Position numbers and translations under genes: made by a program. Of a DNA stretch of 47,165 nt, positions 10,131 through 18,022 are shown piece after piece. Numbering within the stretch: the stretch's first letter is position 1; every line of letters begins with the position of its first letter. Source of the DNA: Croceibacterium_A sp965977975 (GTDB taxonomy: Bacteria > Pseudomonadota > Alphaproteobacteria > Sphingomonadales > Sphingomonadaceae); the NCBI GenBank assembly GCA_965977975.1, contig CBHCZH010000007.1, positions 1 to 47,165 on the forward strand, given 5' to 3'. The notes under the pieces are model-generated. The model was not told the origin of the DNA, ran no database searches, and worked only from the letters and a program-made list of their open reading frames with translations.

Positions 10131-10549
10131 TCGTGCTCCATGACCTCGACGGCAATTTCTCGCCACTGACCGATGCAGAGGCTTTCCTCGACCGCGTCCG
10201 AGCCGCAGACAGGGCGGCCTGGCTGGGCGAGACCGGCCAAGTCGGACTGGAGCATCGCGGGCCTGGCGGAACGTCGTGGCTGTTCCTGTCGCTCGTCGCC
10301 GAACGGCGATACCTCGTCTATTCGCAACGGCCCTCGGGAGAGAAGATCTATGCCGTCGATCCTGCGGGCGATCCGGCAACGCTGCACGCCTGCATCATCA
10401 GGGGCCGTAACCTGCAGTTCGCAGACGACGACCTGATCTCCGCCACCGAGGCAGTCGACGCGGCACGCTATTTCATCACCCAGGTCGGGCTCCTGACCCC
10501 GCTCGTGCACTGGCGCCGGAACGGCAAGCCCTACTGGCCGGAATTCTAG
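10127..10549 (+). CDS. Imm1-like immunity protein for the deaminase effector
   Basis: This 140-residue protein starts at the GTG whose last two bases belong to the effector's TGA stop (GTGA at 10127-10130), a classic coupled start; the only upstream ATG in frame (10007) lies deep inside the effector. The protein is soluble and has no signal peptide. Its layout matches Imm1-family immunity proteins: an N-terminal helix (AEAFLDRV), a central beta-rich part with GGTSWLFLSLV and RRYLVYSQRP, then a helix AVDAARYFITQ followed by a terminal strand with PLVHWRR. Imm1 proteins are known partners of deaminase toxins, which fits the HAE/CPNC domain just upstream. It would be expected to bind and block that domain in the producing cell. 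Family membership is by eye. It ends 6 bp from the stop of the convergent muramidase gene. Confidence 0.65.
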   Translation: MIVLHDLDGNFSPLTDAEAFLDRVRAADRAAWLGETGQVGLEHRGPGGTSWLFLSLVAERRYLVYSQRPSGEKIYAVDPAGDPATLHACIIRGRNLQFADDDLISATEAVDAARYFITQVGLLTPLVHWRRNGKPYWPEF

Positions 10550-10555
10550 CCCGGC

Positions 10556-11344
10556 TCAGTCCACTTCGAGCGCGGCCCAAGTCTGCTTGCCGACGATGCC
10601 GTCGGCGTAGAGTCCCTTCTTCTTCTGGAACGCGATGACGGCGGTCTTCGTCATCGGCCCGAAATCGCCGTCAGCTGCGATGCCCAGGGCGGCCTGGAGC
10701 TTCTTCACGTCCTCGCCCTGATCTCCGATCTTGAGAAGCGGCCGCGGGCTTTCGGACCGCGCACCGCCAGCGCTGTGGAACATGTAGGCGGCAAACAGCT
10801 TCGCGTCATATTTGTTGGCCTTGTAGGCAGGCCCGTTGTAGCCGCGGGCGAAACCGGCCCAGTCGAGCCTGATGAGCTCGTCCGCGAGCCCGTTTTTCTT
10901 GACGAAGCTGACGAAGGCATCGAGCTGTGCAGGTTCGCCCGAGACCATCGCCTGCACGAAGTCTTCCCCGCTGCCGAAGCCGCAGACCTTGTAATTGTCG
11001 CCCATGATCTGGAAGGCGCCCCAACTGGCCGATCGAAGCGCCGCGTCGCGATCCAACTTGATCGCCTCGCCGAGCCGGTCGTATTCGCGCGCGCCGCCTT
11101 TGTAGCCGCCCCATTTCGGATGCGAGATGTGTGGATGGGACGCATCGAATTTTCGCTTCGTCAGCCGTGAGAAATAGTGCCGCTCGAACAGGATTTTCGG
11201 CCGCTTGTCCGGCAGGAATCCTCCCCTGCTCTCCACATCGATAACCGCGCGGACGGCCGCGACCTGGCAATCGAGCTTCTTCGCCGCCCCCTCGATCGCC
11301 GCATCGTCGAGCGGTGTTGCATTGCCCGCAAATTCAAGCGCCAT
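10556..11344 (-). CDS. N-acetylmuramidase (DUF3380) with C-terminal peptidoglycan-binding domain
   Basis: This 262-residue, leaderless endolysin-type enzyme has an N-terminal muramidase domain with AVIDVESRGG (probable catalytic Glu38) and the family signature PKILFERHYF (about 49-58), followed by SWGAFQIMGDNY. A PG_binding_1 repeat fills the C-terminus (LLKIGDQGEDVKKLQAALG... DGIVGKQTWAALEVD). The family cleaves the glycan backbone of peptidoglycan. A strong AGGAGG lies a few bases before the ATG at 11344. It is the last gene of a four-gene hydrolase operon, 59 bp after the patatin gene. Without a signal peptide it needs a holin, lysis or an injection apparatus to reach the wall, so it could serve particle release or be an injected effector. 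Both roles are inferred from context. Confidence 0.88.
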   Translation of the reverse strand: MALEFAGNATPLDDAAIEGAAKKLDCQVAAVRAVIDVESRGGFLPDKRPKILFERHYFSRLTKRKFDASHPHISHPKWGGYKGGAREYDRLGEAIKLDRDAALRSASWGAFQIMGDNYKVCGFGSGEDFVQAMVSGEPAQLDAFVSFVKKNGLADELIRLDWAGFARGYNGPAYKANKYDAKLFAAYMFHSAGGARSESPRPLLKIGDQGEDVKKLQAALGIAADGDFGPMTKTAVIAFQKKKGLYADGIVGKQTWAALEVD

Positions 11345-11403
11345 GATATCCTCCTTGCCAATCGGCCCGTTTCAACTCGTTGACGACCCGCCCGGCCCCT
11401 TCA

Positions 11404-12513
11404 TCAGATCGGATCGTCCGGAAATGGATAGGCGCAGGGGTCGGCCGGCAGGCCGCGAGCGCGAATGCGATCGTCGGTGGCCGCATAGCCCCAGTTAACC
11501 AGCCGCCTCGCATGACCGCGCTCGATCTTCGCGAGCCGCGTCGGCGTCGCAGCCAAGGTCAGCGCCTCGTTCCGATCGTACGGCGGCCCGCCCGCTGGGC
11601 GCGGATCGATCAAGAAGTCGCTCGAGACGAGGAATCCGTCGCGCCGGCGCTCTGGATCGCTGGTGTGGAAGCTGTCCCAGATTTGCCGGAAGCGCAGCGC
11701 GCCGATTTGATCCTGCATGATAAAGGTGACCCGTAAAGCCTGGCTCGACATCAGGAACGTGCCGCCGGGATCGTATTTGAAATTGGCGCCTGCATCGCTG
11801 ACGTAGATCGTCGTCGCCCGCTTCCAGACGCTCTCGATGCCGAGATTGTCGTATACGCCCCCGTCGGTAAGATAGAGCTTCTTCGGCGGATCGTCTCCGT
11901 GGACTGAATCTGGGAACGGCGTGAAGCGTCGCCCCGCGAGCCTGATTGTGACCGGCGAAAGCACCGGAGGGAAGGCCGAGGATGCCGCCACGGCATCCGC
12001 GAGCAGGATATCCTTCGGGTCCCATTCCCCAACTGTGTAATCGGCGATGCGGCGCTTCGAGAGGCGCACCAGCTTGCCACTATGCAGGCTCGTCGCGTTG
12101 AAGACGAAGCGCGGGCTGTCGGGCAGGTCAGTCAGCTTGGTGCCACCGAACAGCACGCGATCGTAGGCCCGCGTGACCCAACTGCCGTTGAGCCCCGGTA
12201 TTCGCCCGATCAGCCCTGCGGCAACATCGATCGACTGCTGGGACATCTCAAGGATCGGATCGGCAACCTGCTCACGGAAGCTCTTGCCGTCATCGTTCCA
12301 GTCGATCTGCCCCCAGCGACGCGCGAGCATCCCAGCGACGATCGATCCGCCCGACACGCTGGCGAACCTGTCGACCGAGCCAAGGATGCCGGCATCGCGC
12401 AGGCGCCATAGGAATCCGAGATGGAACAGCATCGCGCGGTAACCGCCACCCGATAGCGTGACCGCGGTTGCGCCGTCGTCGCGAACCGCGACCGTGTTGT
12501 CCGGATCAGCCAT
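11404..12513 (-). CDS. Patatin-like phospholipase
   Basis: The protein has 369 residues from the ATG at 12513, which overlaps the upstream MBL-fold gene by 8 bp and has a purine-rich GGGAGACGGGG site; a longer frame upstream lacks such support. The oxyanion-hole glycines (SGGGYRA, residues 21-27), the nucleophile motif SVSGGS (probable Ser54) and the dyad aspartate in LTDGGVYDNLG are all present, so a patatin/cPLA2-type acyl hydrolase acting on membrane lipids is expected. There is no signal peptide or transmembrane helix. Patatins act as toxins, type VI effectors and anti-phage effectors as well as housekeeping lipases. Its operon partners (metallopeptidase, MBL-fold protein, muramidase) point to a specialised role rather than lipid housekeeping, but the target is unknown. 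Confidence 0.88.
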   Translation of the reverse strand: MADPDNTVAVRDDGATAVTLSGGGYRAMLFHLGFLWRLRDAGILGSVDRFASVSGGSIVAGMLARRWGQIDWNDDGKSFREQVADPILEMSQQSIDVAAGLIGRIPGLNGSWVTRAYDRVLFGGTKLTDLPDSPRFVFNATSLHSGKLVRLSKRRIADYTVGEWDPKDILLADAVAASSAFPPVLSPVTIRLAGRRFTPFPDSVHGDDPPKKLYLTDGGVYDNLGIESVWKRATTIYVSDAGANFKYDPGGTFLMSSQALRVTFIMQDQIGALRFRQIWDSFHTSDPERRRDGFLVSSDFLIDPRPAGGPPYDRNEALTLAATPTRLAKIERGHARRLVNWGYAATDDRIRARGLPADPCAYPFPDDPI

Positions 12514-14116
12514 CTTCCCCGTCTCCCAACTCGCGGTCGAACACGGTGAATTCGACGTAGAGATCCTCGTCGACAATCCGCTTCGCGAACCGTTCGGCCG
12601 ATTCCTCGCCGGTCATCTTTCGGTGCAGCGCGACCGCTTCCTCGGCTGGGCGATCGCCGCGCAAGATGCGGCCACTGGTCTTCTCGATCAGCGCATCGTT
12701 CAGGTGAGCGGCGGGCATTTCCCACCCGCCGGATTGCCGCTTGGCGAATTCCTCGTCGGTCGGAATCATCGCCACAAGATCGCCGTGCGTCATCAGCTCG
12801 AGGCCTTTCTCGCGCAGGGTCGCGTTGTGACTGCCGTGGTGGCCGACCTTGTAGAGCCGGGCGCCGGCGAGAAGCTCCTTGCTCGTCACCGGCAACCTGT
12901 GGCCCTTGCCCTCCTCGCGGAATTCGACTCCCTCCCAGGACAACCAGTTGCCGACTTGCGCGTCGGCGGCGAAGATCATCGTGCCGCCCCTGTCCGGAAG
13001 CTCGAAAGCAAGGACGAGGCTCGTGTTGTTTGTGTTGTTGTCCATCTTGAGCGCAAGCGAGGAGAACGTCGAGCGCATCGCGTCGTCGATGCGCCTGTGC
13101 TTTAGCGGTTCCCCGACCGAGAAATCCGCGCCATGCCACTCATCCACGAAGTAACGCTCCTGCAAATAGCGCGTCGCTTGTGCCTCCGCGCTTTCATCGC
13201 TCGCATCGATCTTTGCGTCCCGCAGCTCGACGAAGCTGCGCCAGCGATGGCGAGGCGAGAACGGCGAATGGTTCTGGGCCTCCCGACAGATGGTCCGCTC
13301 GCTTGGCCCCGTTCCGCTCCCGGACGGAGCTTGCGACGACTTGATGGCCCCGAGATGCTCGCCGGCGAGCGCGAAGTAGGTCTCCGGGTTCTGGACCGAA
13401 GGCAAAGCCCTGCCGAGCAGCTCGCGATCGCGCGGCGGAGCGAGCACATAGGCCCGAAGCCCGATCGCTCCCGGCGTCCGGGTCACCTCGCCGGGGGAGA
13501 GATAGCGAGTGTGAGCGGCCCAGTCTTTCAAAGCGAGGTAAATCTTCCGGCTGCCGCGCACGGTCTTCCTTGACCCGCTGACTCCGAGTCCGCCGTCGGT
13601 TCCGCCAGCCGTGCCGCCGGCTTCGTCATCCAAAGGAACGGCGAGCGGCCCTGAGAACCCGGCCATGCCCATGATCTTCTCGGTCTCGAAATCGTCGAGA
13701 TCGGTCGCGACGCCGAAACGGGCGGCCATGCCCGCGAGCGCGGCGTAGGCCTGGCCGAACTGTTCCTGCAACGCCTTGCCGTCCGGATCCTCGGGGTTGT
13801 CGATCCAAGGCATCCAGAGATGCGCGAATTTGCGCTCCGCGAAAATCTCGTCGGCCAGCTTGAACCCGCAGATGTGATCGTAGTGTTCGTGCGTCACGAC
13901 CACCAGGTCGAGACCCTTGTCGCCGGCGGTCTCATAGACGTCGCGCACGGCCGCCGTCATCAGGTCCTTGGAACCCTTGGTCCCCTGCAGCACGCCGCAA
14001 TCGATCAGGATGTGCGCCGAGGCATCGGCGGCGGCGTCCTTGCCCTCGACGATGATCAGGAAGCAGTCGCCAAGCAGCTTCTTGTACATCCGGACCTTGA
14101 CGCGATCGACCTTCAT
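12506..14116 (-). CDS. Metallo-beta-lactamase-fold hydrolase
   Basis: This is a 536-residue protein. The N-terminal part carries the zinc signature THEHYDH (His76, His78, Asp80, His81) after the strand LDLVVVTHEHYD. Further along, MIFAADAQVGNW and YKVGHHGSHNAT resemble the later metal-ligand motifs of ComEC/Rec2-like members, which suggests a phosphodiesterase or nuclease. About 200 residues of insertion between the metal motifs make it much longer than a minimal domain of this fold. The start is ATG at 14116 in the TGATG junction with the upstream gene's stop; a GTG one codon earlier is the alternative. No secretion signal is visible. The substrate is unknown. Overlaps on both sides indicate coupled translation within the hydrolase operon. 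Confidence 0.85.
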   Translation of the reverse strand: MKVDRVKVRMYKKLLGDCFLIIVEGKDAAADASAHILIDCGVLQGTKGSKDLMTAAVRDVYETAGDKGLDLVVVTHEHYDHICGFKLADEIFAERKFAHLWMPWIDNPEDPDGKALQEQFGQAYAALAGMAARFGVATDLDDFETEKIMGMAGFSGPLAVPLDDEAGGTAGGTDGGLGVSGSRKTVRGSRKIYLALKDWAAHTRYLSPGEVTRTPGAIGLRAYVLAPPRDRELLGRALPSVQNPETYFALAGEHLGAIKSSQAPSGSGTGPSERTICREAQNHSPFSPRHRWRSFVELRDAKIDASDESAEAQATRYLQERYFVDEWHGADFSVGEPLKHRRIDDAMRSTFSSLALKMDNNTNNTSLVLAFELPDRGGTMIFAADAQVGNWLSWEGVEFREEGKGHRLPVTSKELLAGARLYKVGHHGSHNATLREKGLELMTHGDLVAMIPTDEEFAKRQSGGWEMPAAHLNDALIEKTSGRILRGDRPAEEAVALHRKMTGEESAERFAKRIVDEDLYVEFTVFDRELGDGEDG

Positions 14117-16419
14117 CACATGTCTCCATGCATGAAGGCGAAAGGCTCGCGCTCGAAGCCGACGACCGGGGAGTCGAGCTCTCTCCGCTCCCCGGTCACC
14201 ATCGCCAGCGCGACGGGATCGGCGCGCAGGAATTCGCGCTGGCTGGCCAGGCGCTGCTCCTGATCGATCCGCTGGCGGATGATGCGTTCGAGGCGGCCGT
14301 CGCGCAGGTCGACGATAATCGTCGCCCCGCCCCGAAACCAGAAGTCGGGCTCCTCGTCGGGCGATGCGCCGTTTCGATCAACTTGCTCTTGCCGCGCGAG
14401 ATCGAAGTAGCCGCGTCTTTTTTGCGTCACTTGGGCGATCATCTGCGACAGTTCGCCCCCGTTCGGTCCGATCCTGCGGGCGATCCGCACCGAATGGACT
14501 TCGAACACCGGTAGAAGGACCTTACCGTCGCGCAACGTCATCCGATCATCGCGCCAATCCTGGGGACGTTCGATCTTGCCCCAATCCTCGAGCGAGATCT
14601 CGCGGGCCTTGATCGACAACGGGCTCCACATACCGCTCGACCGGAGACGATTATCGAGCTGTTCGCCGAGCGGCAGCGTCCGGACGCCGAGCAGGCTTTC
14701 CCACATCCGCTGCTGGCTTGTCGTCGGAGCCGGCCTTAGCAGCCAGCGGTGGAGCGCAAGCTGGTTGCGCATCACCACCCGCATGGCTTCGTCGCGAAGG
14801 TTCCGCTTGCCGGCCGCGCCTTTAAGATAAGGAGAAGCGCCGATGACCTTCTCCTGCGCCTTCGAATCGAGCGAGCGGGGGTCGTCCGGCCGGTCGTCCT
14901 CGCGCGCCGCGTCGTCGTTGTCGAGCCGTGCAAAGAAGGTCATGTTACGCAAGGCGTCAGCAAACAGCGCATCGGGGCCAAAACGTGTATCGTCGCCATC
15001 GTCGCCATTGTCGATCATCGAGGCGAAATGGCCGAGGTCCGGCGTTTCCCAGCACAACGCGTCGGGTGCGTAGGACAAGCAGCCGGGGACCGGCACGCCG
15101 CGCTTGCGGAAGGACTCGGCCAGTGCGACGCGGTAATTCAGCCTGTCTTCCGGGACGAGGTCGGTGTCGGCCGTAATCATCGCGCGCAAGTAGTCGCCGA
15201 AGGTGGCCGCCACGGGTGGCAGGTAATCGAGCCCACGCACAGACATCTCAAGGACCGAATGAGCGGTCTTGCTTGCCTCCTTGGCAAGCCGCGCCACCAG
15301 TTGCTCGGGCAGGTTCTTGCTGCCGCGGGTGACACCGGCCATCTGGAATAGGTCGTCGGTGCGCCGCTCGTAGATCGTGACGAACGTGTCGAAGATCGCC
15401 GCGACCAGGCACTGCCCGCGGTCGTGCGGTTCGCTGGCCGCGGCGAGCGTCTTGACGGCGACTTCACCCGATTTCGCCGAACCTCCTGCTCTAGCCTGCG
15501 AATGCTGCTCGCGCTTCAGCGTTTCGAGCGCCATGCGCAATGCGCCGCCGCGTCCGGTCGCGTGGCCGAACTGGCTCGCGAGGCCGTTCAACAGGCTTTC
15601 CGAACGAAGCTCGCCGCCGGTCCTCGCCAACTCGTGGCGCACGACGTTCTCCATCGTGAAGTGCTGCATCAGCGCAACTGTGTCGGCGAAGCCTTCGTGG
15701 AAGGCGAGCGAGTCCCGGTTGACCGGCTCGATCCCCCGACGGCGCATGCCGTGAAGTATGGCGTGCGTGGTCTCGTGCGCGATAATGTCCTGCGATAGAC
15801 AGGTAAAAATCCACTGGCCTTCGTCTCCCTCGGAGCGGGGACGGCTCTTGAAATAGCCAAACAGCAGAGCACCCTTGCCCGGACTGAAATAGGCGTTCGG
15901 TTCGCGAAGGGCATGGGGATAGATTCGAAGACGCCTAGTGAAGGGAGGGTAGTCTTCGGCCTTGCCCTTGTTCGCCGCGGCGAGCCTTTTCATCTCCGCT
16001 CGCGGGTCGTCGTCAGGCAACGCCCAGAACACCATTCGGCCGAGCGCCCGTTCGAAGTTGCGGATCGTGTTCATCGCGACCGCGAAGACCATCTGCTGAT
16101 GGAATTGCGGATTGCCTTCGGAGGGTGGCAGCCCGTCCTGTGCGAGGAACCACGGGTGGTTCGGATCGAGCGGCTGGTAAAACGTCCGGCAATGCTGGTC
16201 GTAGTCGACGACCTCGAGATACTCGTTAGACGGACCCAGGCCGACTGAATCCTCCCAGCGGGTTTCCCACGGAATTTCGATCACGGCGTCGTTGATGACC
16301 GCCGTTTCCAGCGTAACGGAGGCAGCAGGGTCGAACGCGTAGACGCGCAATCGCCGTTTGCTCGGTTCGCTCGCAACAGTATAGGCCAATCGGTCCTCGA
16401 TCCATGCAGTTCGATACAT
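14116..16419 (-). CDS. Gluzincin-type zinc metallopeptidase (HEXXH)
   Basis: This 767-residue protein contains DIIAHETTHAILHGM, giving zinc ligands His215 and His219 with catalytic Glu216. AFHEGFADTVALMQHF follows, whose Glu242 is well placed as the third ligand of a gluzincin. The N-terminal 200 residues and the long C-terminal part (from about 400) have no motif I recognise. There is no signal peptide and no M4-type propeptide is evident, so a cytosolic or injected protease is more likely than a classical secreted thermolysin relative. It is the first gene of the hydrolase operon, with the promoter expected in 16420-16510. The C-terminal stop overlaps the MBL-fold gene by one base. Substrate and role are unknown. 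Confidence 0.82.
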   Translation of the reverse strand: MYRTAWIEDRLAYTVASEPSKRRLRVYAFDPAASVTLETAVINDAVIEIPWETRWEDSVGLGPSNEYLEVVDYDQHCRTFYQPLDPNHPWFLAQDGLPPSEGNPQFHQQMVFAVAMNTIRNFERALGRMVFWALPDDDPRAEMKRLAAANKGKAEDYPPFTRRLRIYPHALREPNAYFSPGKGALLFGYFKSRPRSEGDEGQWIFTCLSQDIIAHETTHAILHGMRRRGIEPVNRDSLAFHEGFADTVALMQHFTMENVVRHELARTGGELRSESLLNGLASQFGHATGRGGALRMALETLKREQHSQARAGGSAKSGEVAVKTLAAASEPHDRGQCLVAAIFDTFVTIYERRTDDLFQMAGVTRGSKNLPEQLVARLAKEASKTAHSVLEMSVRGLDYLPPVAATFGDYLRAMITADTDLVPEDRLNYRVALAESFRKRGVPVPGCLSYAPDALCWETPDLGHFASMIDNGDDGDDTRFGPDALFADALRNMTFFARLDNDDAAREDDRPDDPRSLDSKAQEKVIGASPYLKGAAGKRNLRDEAMRVVMRNQLALHRWLLRPAPTTSQQRMWESLLGVRTLPLGEQLDNRLRSSGMWSPLSIKAREISLEDWGKIERPQDWRDDRMTLRDGKVLLPVFEVHSVRIARRIGPNGGELSQMIAQVTQKRRGYFDLARQEQVDRNGASPDEEPDFWFRGGATIIVDLRDGRLERIIRQRIDQEQRLASQREFLRADPVALAMVTGERRELDSPVVGFEREPFAFMHGDM

Positions 16420-16681
16420 GCAGACCCGGGGACACGCCGAAGTTAACCCTTTTTCCTAACTTATTCGGTCGCCCTCATTAAGGGAATGATAACTCAATCG
16501 AACGATTCGCAACAGAAGTTCTTTGGCCGAAGCCGCACCATGCGATGTGTCCTTTCGGCCCAATCTGGCGGCCCCTTGGATTGACGGCTTCGTCAACTGG
16601 TTGACCGCGTGATCTGGCCGGCGGCGAAGGGGCCCCGTTCCAGTTCTTTTTAAAAGCTCGTGGGCTGAGGCGCAGGGCGCG
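16420..16681. other. Intergenic region upstream of hydrolase operon
   Basis: This 262-base gap separates the stop of the cation efflux gene from the start of the metallopeptidase gene. The half next to the metallopeptidase is AT-rich compared with its surroundings (about 16440-16520) and probably holds the promoter of the hydrolase operon reading leftward, but no convincing -35/-10 pair stands out. A short inverted CCCT...AGGG lies at about 16472-16485. No gene is seen here. Confidence 0.4.
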
Positions 16682-17626
16682 TCACGGCCAGGCGTGTGGC
16701 TCGATCGTGACATGCACCAGCTCGTCGTGCATGCGTACCCTCTTGGCATAGTCCGAAGGGGTCTGGGGATGTTTGGCCACGAGTGACACGATGGTGGCAT
16801 ACTTGCCGGGCCCGACGCGCCAGACATGAAGGTCTGCGATTCTGGCGTCGCCGTCTTCGATGGCGTCGCGGATTTCCTGCTCCAGCACGCGATTGGGTGC
16901 CGCATCGAGAAGGACCGCACCGGTATCCATGAGCAAGCCCCATGACCACCGGCCGATCACTGCGGCACCGACAATACCCATCAGCGCATCCATCCAGCTC
17001 CAGCCGAGGAAGGCACCGGCAAGCAGGGCACAGATTGCGAGCAGAGATGTCAGCGCGTCGGCGAGGACATGGGCATAGGCCGAGCGCAGGTTGTTATCAT
17101 GGGTGTGATGGCCATGATCGTGGTGAGAGACGTGCCCGGTCCCGTGGGCGTCGTCATGATCGTGGTGGTGGCCATGGCCGAGAAGCCATGCACTCGCCAG
17201 GTTCACGAGGAGACCCAGAACCGCGATCACAGTCGCTTCCGCGTAGGCGATTGTCGAAGGTTCGAAGAAGCGCTGCACGGATTCCACGGCGATACCGACT
17301 GCGATAATCGCCAGTACCAGCGCGCTCGCGAAGCCGGCCAGGTCGCTCACCTTGCCGGTACCGAAAGTGAAGCGCGGATTTCGCGCGTGCCGGCGAGCGA
17401 ACGCGTATGCCCACGCAGCAACTCCAAGCGCGCCGGCGTGCGTAGCCATGTGGAAGCCATCCGCGAGGAGTGCCATCGAGCCGGTCAGCCAACCGGCGAG
17501 AATCTCGACAACCATCATCGCAGCGGTGAGCGCGACTACGTACCGTGTCCGCCGTTCATGCGCGGCGTGCGTGTCGCCGAGAAAGACGTGTTCGTGCTGA
17601 TGCTCGCTCAAGCGATCGTGAACCAT
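16682..17626 (-). CDS. dmeF: Cation diffusion facilitator, DmeF-like divalent metal efflux
   Basis: This 314-residue inner-membrane protein has the six-helix CDF core. The metal-site motif HMATH replaces the usual HxxxD near helix 2 (DGFHMATHAG), and HVLADALTS carries the helix-5 His/Asp pair. A histidine-rich cytoplasmic loop (about residues 150-180, HHHDHDD... HHDHGHHTHDNN) followed by LRSAYAHVLADA is typical of the DmeF branch, which exports Co2+ and Ni2+ by proton antiport. The usual C-terminal domain (IADLHVWRVGPGKYATIVSL) is present. It is the last gene of the operon receptor-PepSY-DUF3088-CDF. The 33-bp gap to the preceding gene suggests co-transcription and hence possible control by the HutC-like site far upstream. 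Metal specificity cannot be read from sequence with certainty. Confidence 0.88.
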   Translation of the reverse strand: MVHDRLSEHQHEHVFLGDTHAAHERRTRYVVALTAAMMVVEILAGWLTGSMALLADGFHMATHAGALGVAAWAYAFARRHARNPRFTFGTGKVSDLAGFASALVLAIIAVGIAVESVQRFFEPSTIAYAEATVIAVLGLLVNLASAWLLGHGHHHDHDDAHGTGHVSHHDHGHHTHDNNLRSAYAHVLADALTSLLAICALLAGAFLGWSWMDALMGIVGAAVIGRWSWGLLMDTGAVLLDAAPNRVLEQEIRDAIEDGDARIADLHVWRVGPGKYATIVSLVAKHPQTPSDYAKRVRMHDELVHVTIEPHAWP

Positions 17627-17659
17627 GGGGGCGCCGTTGAATAACCCGATTGGTCCGCG

Positions 17660-18001
17660 TCAGCCGGCCTGAGGCAAGCTGAAACGTGTCGACAGGTAGT
17701 CCCTGATCTCGCGTTCGTCGGATAGAAAGTATCGCCCGCCGACCTTTTGCAGGGACTTGCTCCGCGGCACGGGGCTGTCCTCCGCCAGCACGAGCACCGG
17801 CACTCCCTGATTGTCTTCCCCGATCAGGTCGACGATCGCCTGCCGTGGGCGCGGAAATTCGATGTAGTTGACGTCGACCTTGCTGCGAAGGTCGGGAAAG
17901 AATCCGAGCAGGCCTTCGACGCTCACCGAATCCCCGCAATAGAACGGTCCCAGGCCGGCATTCATGAAGCCGGGGGCCATCAGGAAGAGTTGGTCTTTCA
18001 T
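17660..18001 (-). CDS. DUF3088 family protein, thioredoxin-fold-like
   Basis: This small 113-residue soluble protein matches DUF3088 by pattern: LFLMAPGF at the start, FYCGDS where relatives carry a CxxC-type pair, EGLLGFFPDL, and FPRPRQAIVDLIGEDNQGVPVLVL. The second cysteine of the usual pair is a serine here (Cys22-Gly-Asp-Ser25), so a two-cysteine redox role is doubtful. An AAGGAG site precedes the ATG. It lies 21 bp after the PepSY gene and 33 bp before the efflux gene, in what looks like one operon. Its biochemical role is unknown; a redox or metal-related accessory function is only inferred from neighbours. Confidence 0.8.
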   Translation of the reverse strand: MKDQLFLMAPGFMNAGLGPFYCGDSVSVEGLLGFFPDLRSKVDVNYIEFPRPRQAIVDLIGEDNQGVPVLVLAEDSPVPRSKSLQKVGGRYFLSDEREIRDYLSTRFSLPQAG

Positions 18002-18022
18002 GGGTTCTCCTTGAGGAAAGGC

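Noticed and set aside
16456..16920. 154-codon minus-strand frame running into the upstream gap of the hydrolase operon
   Set aside because: It overlaps the end of the CDF gene in another frame and has no conserved features.
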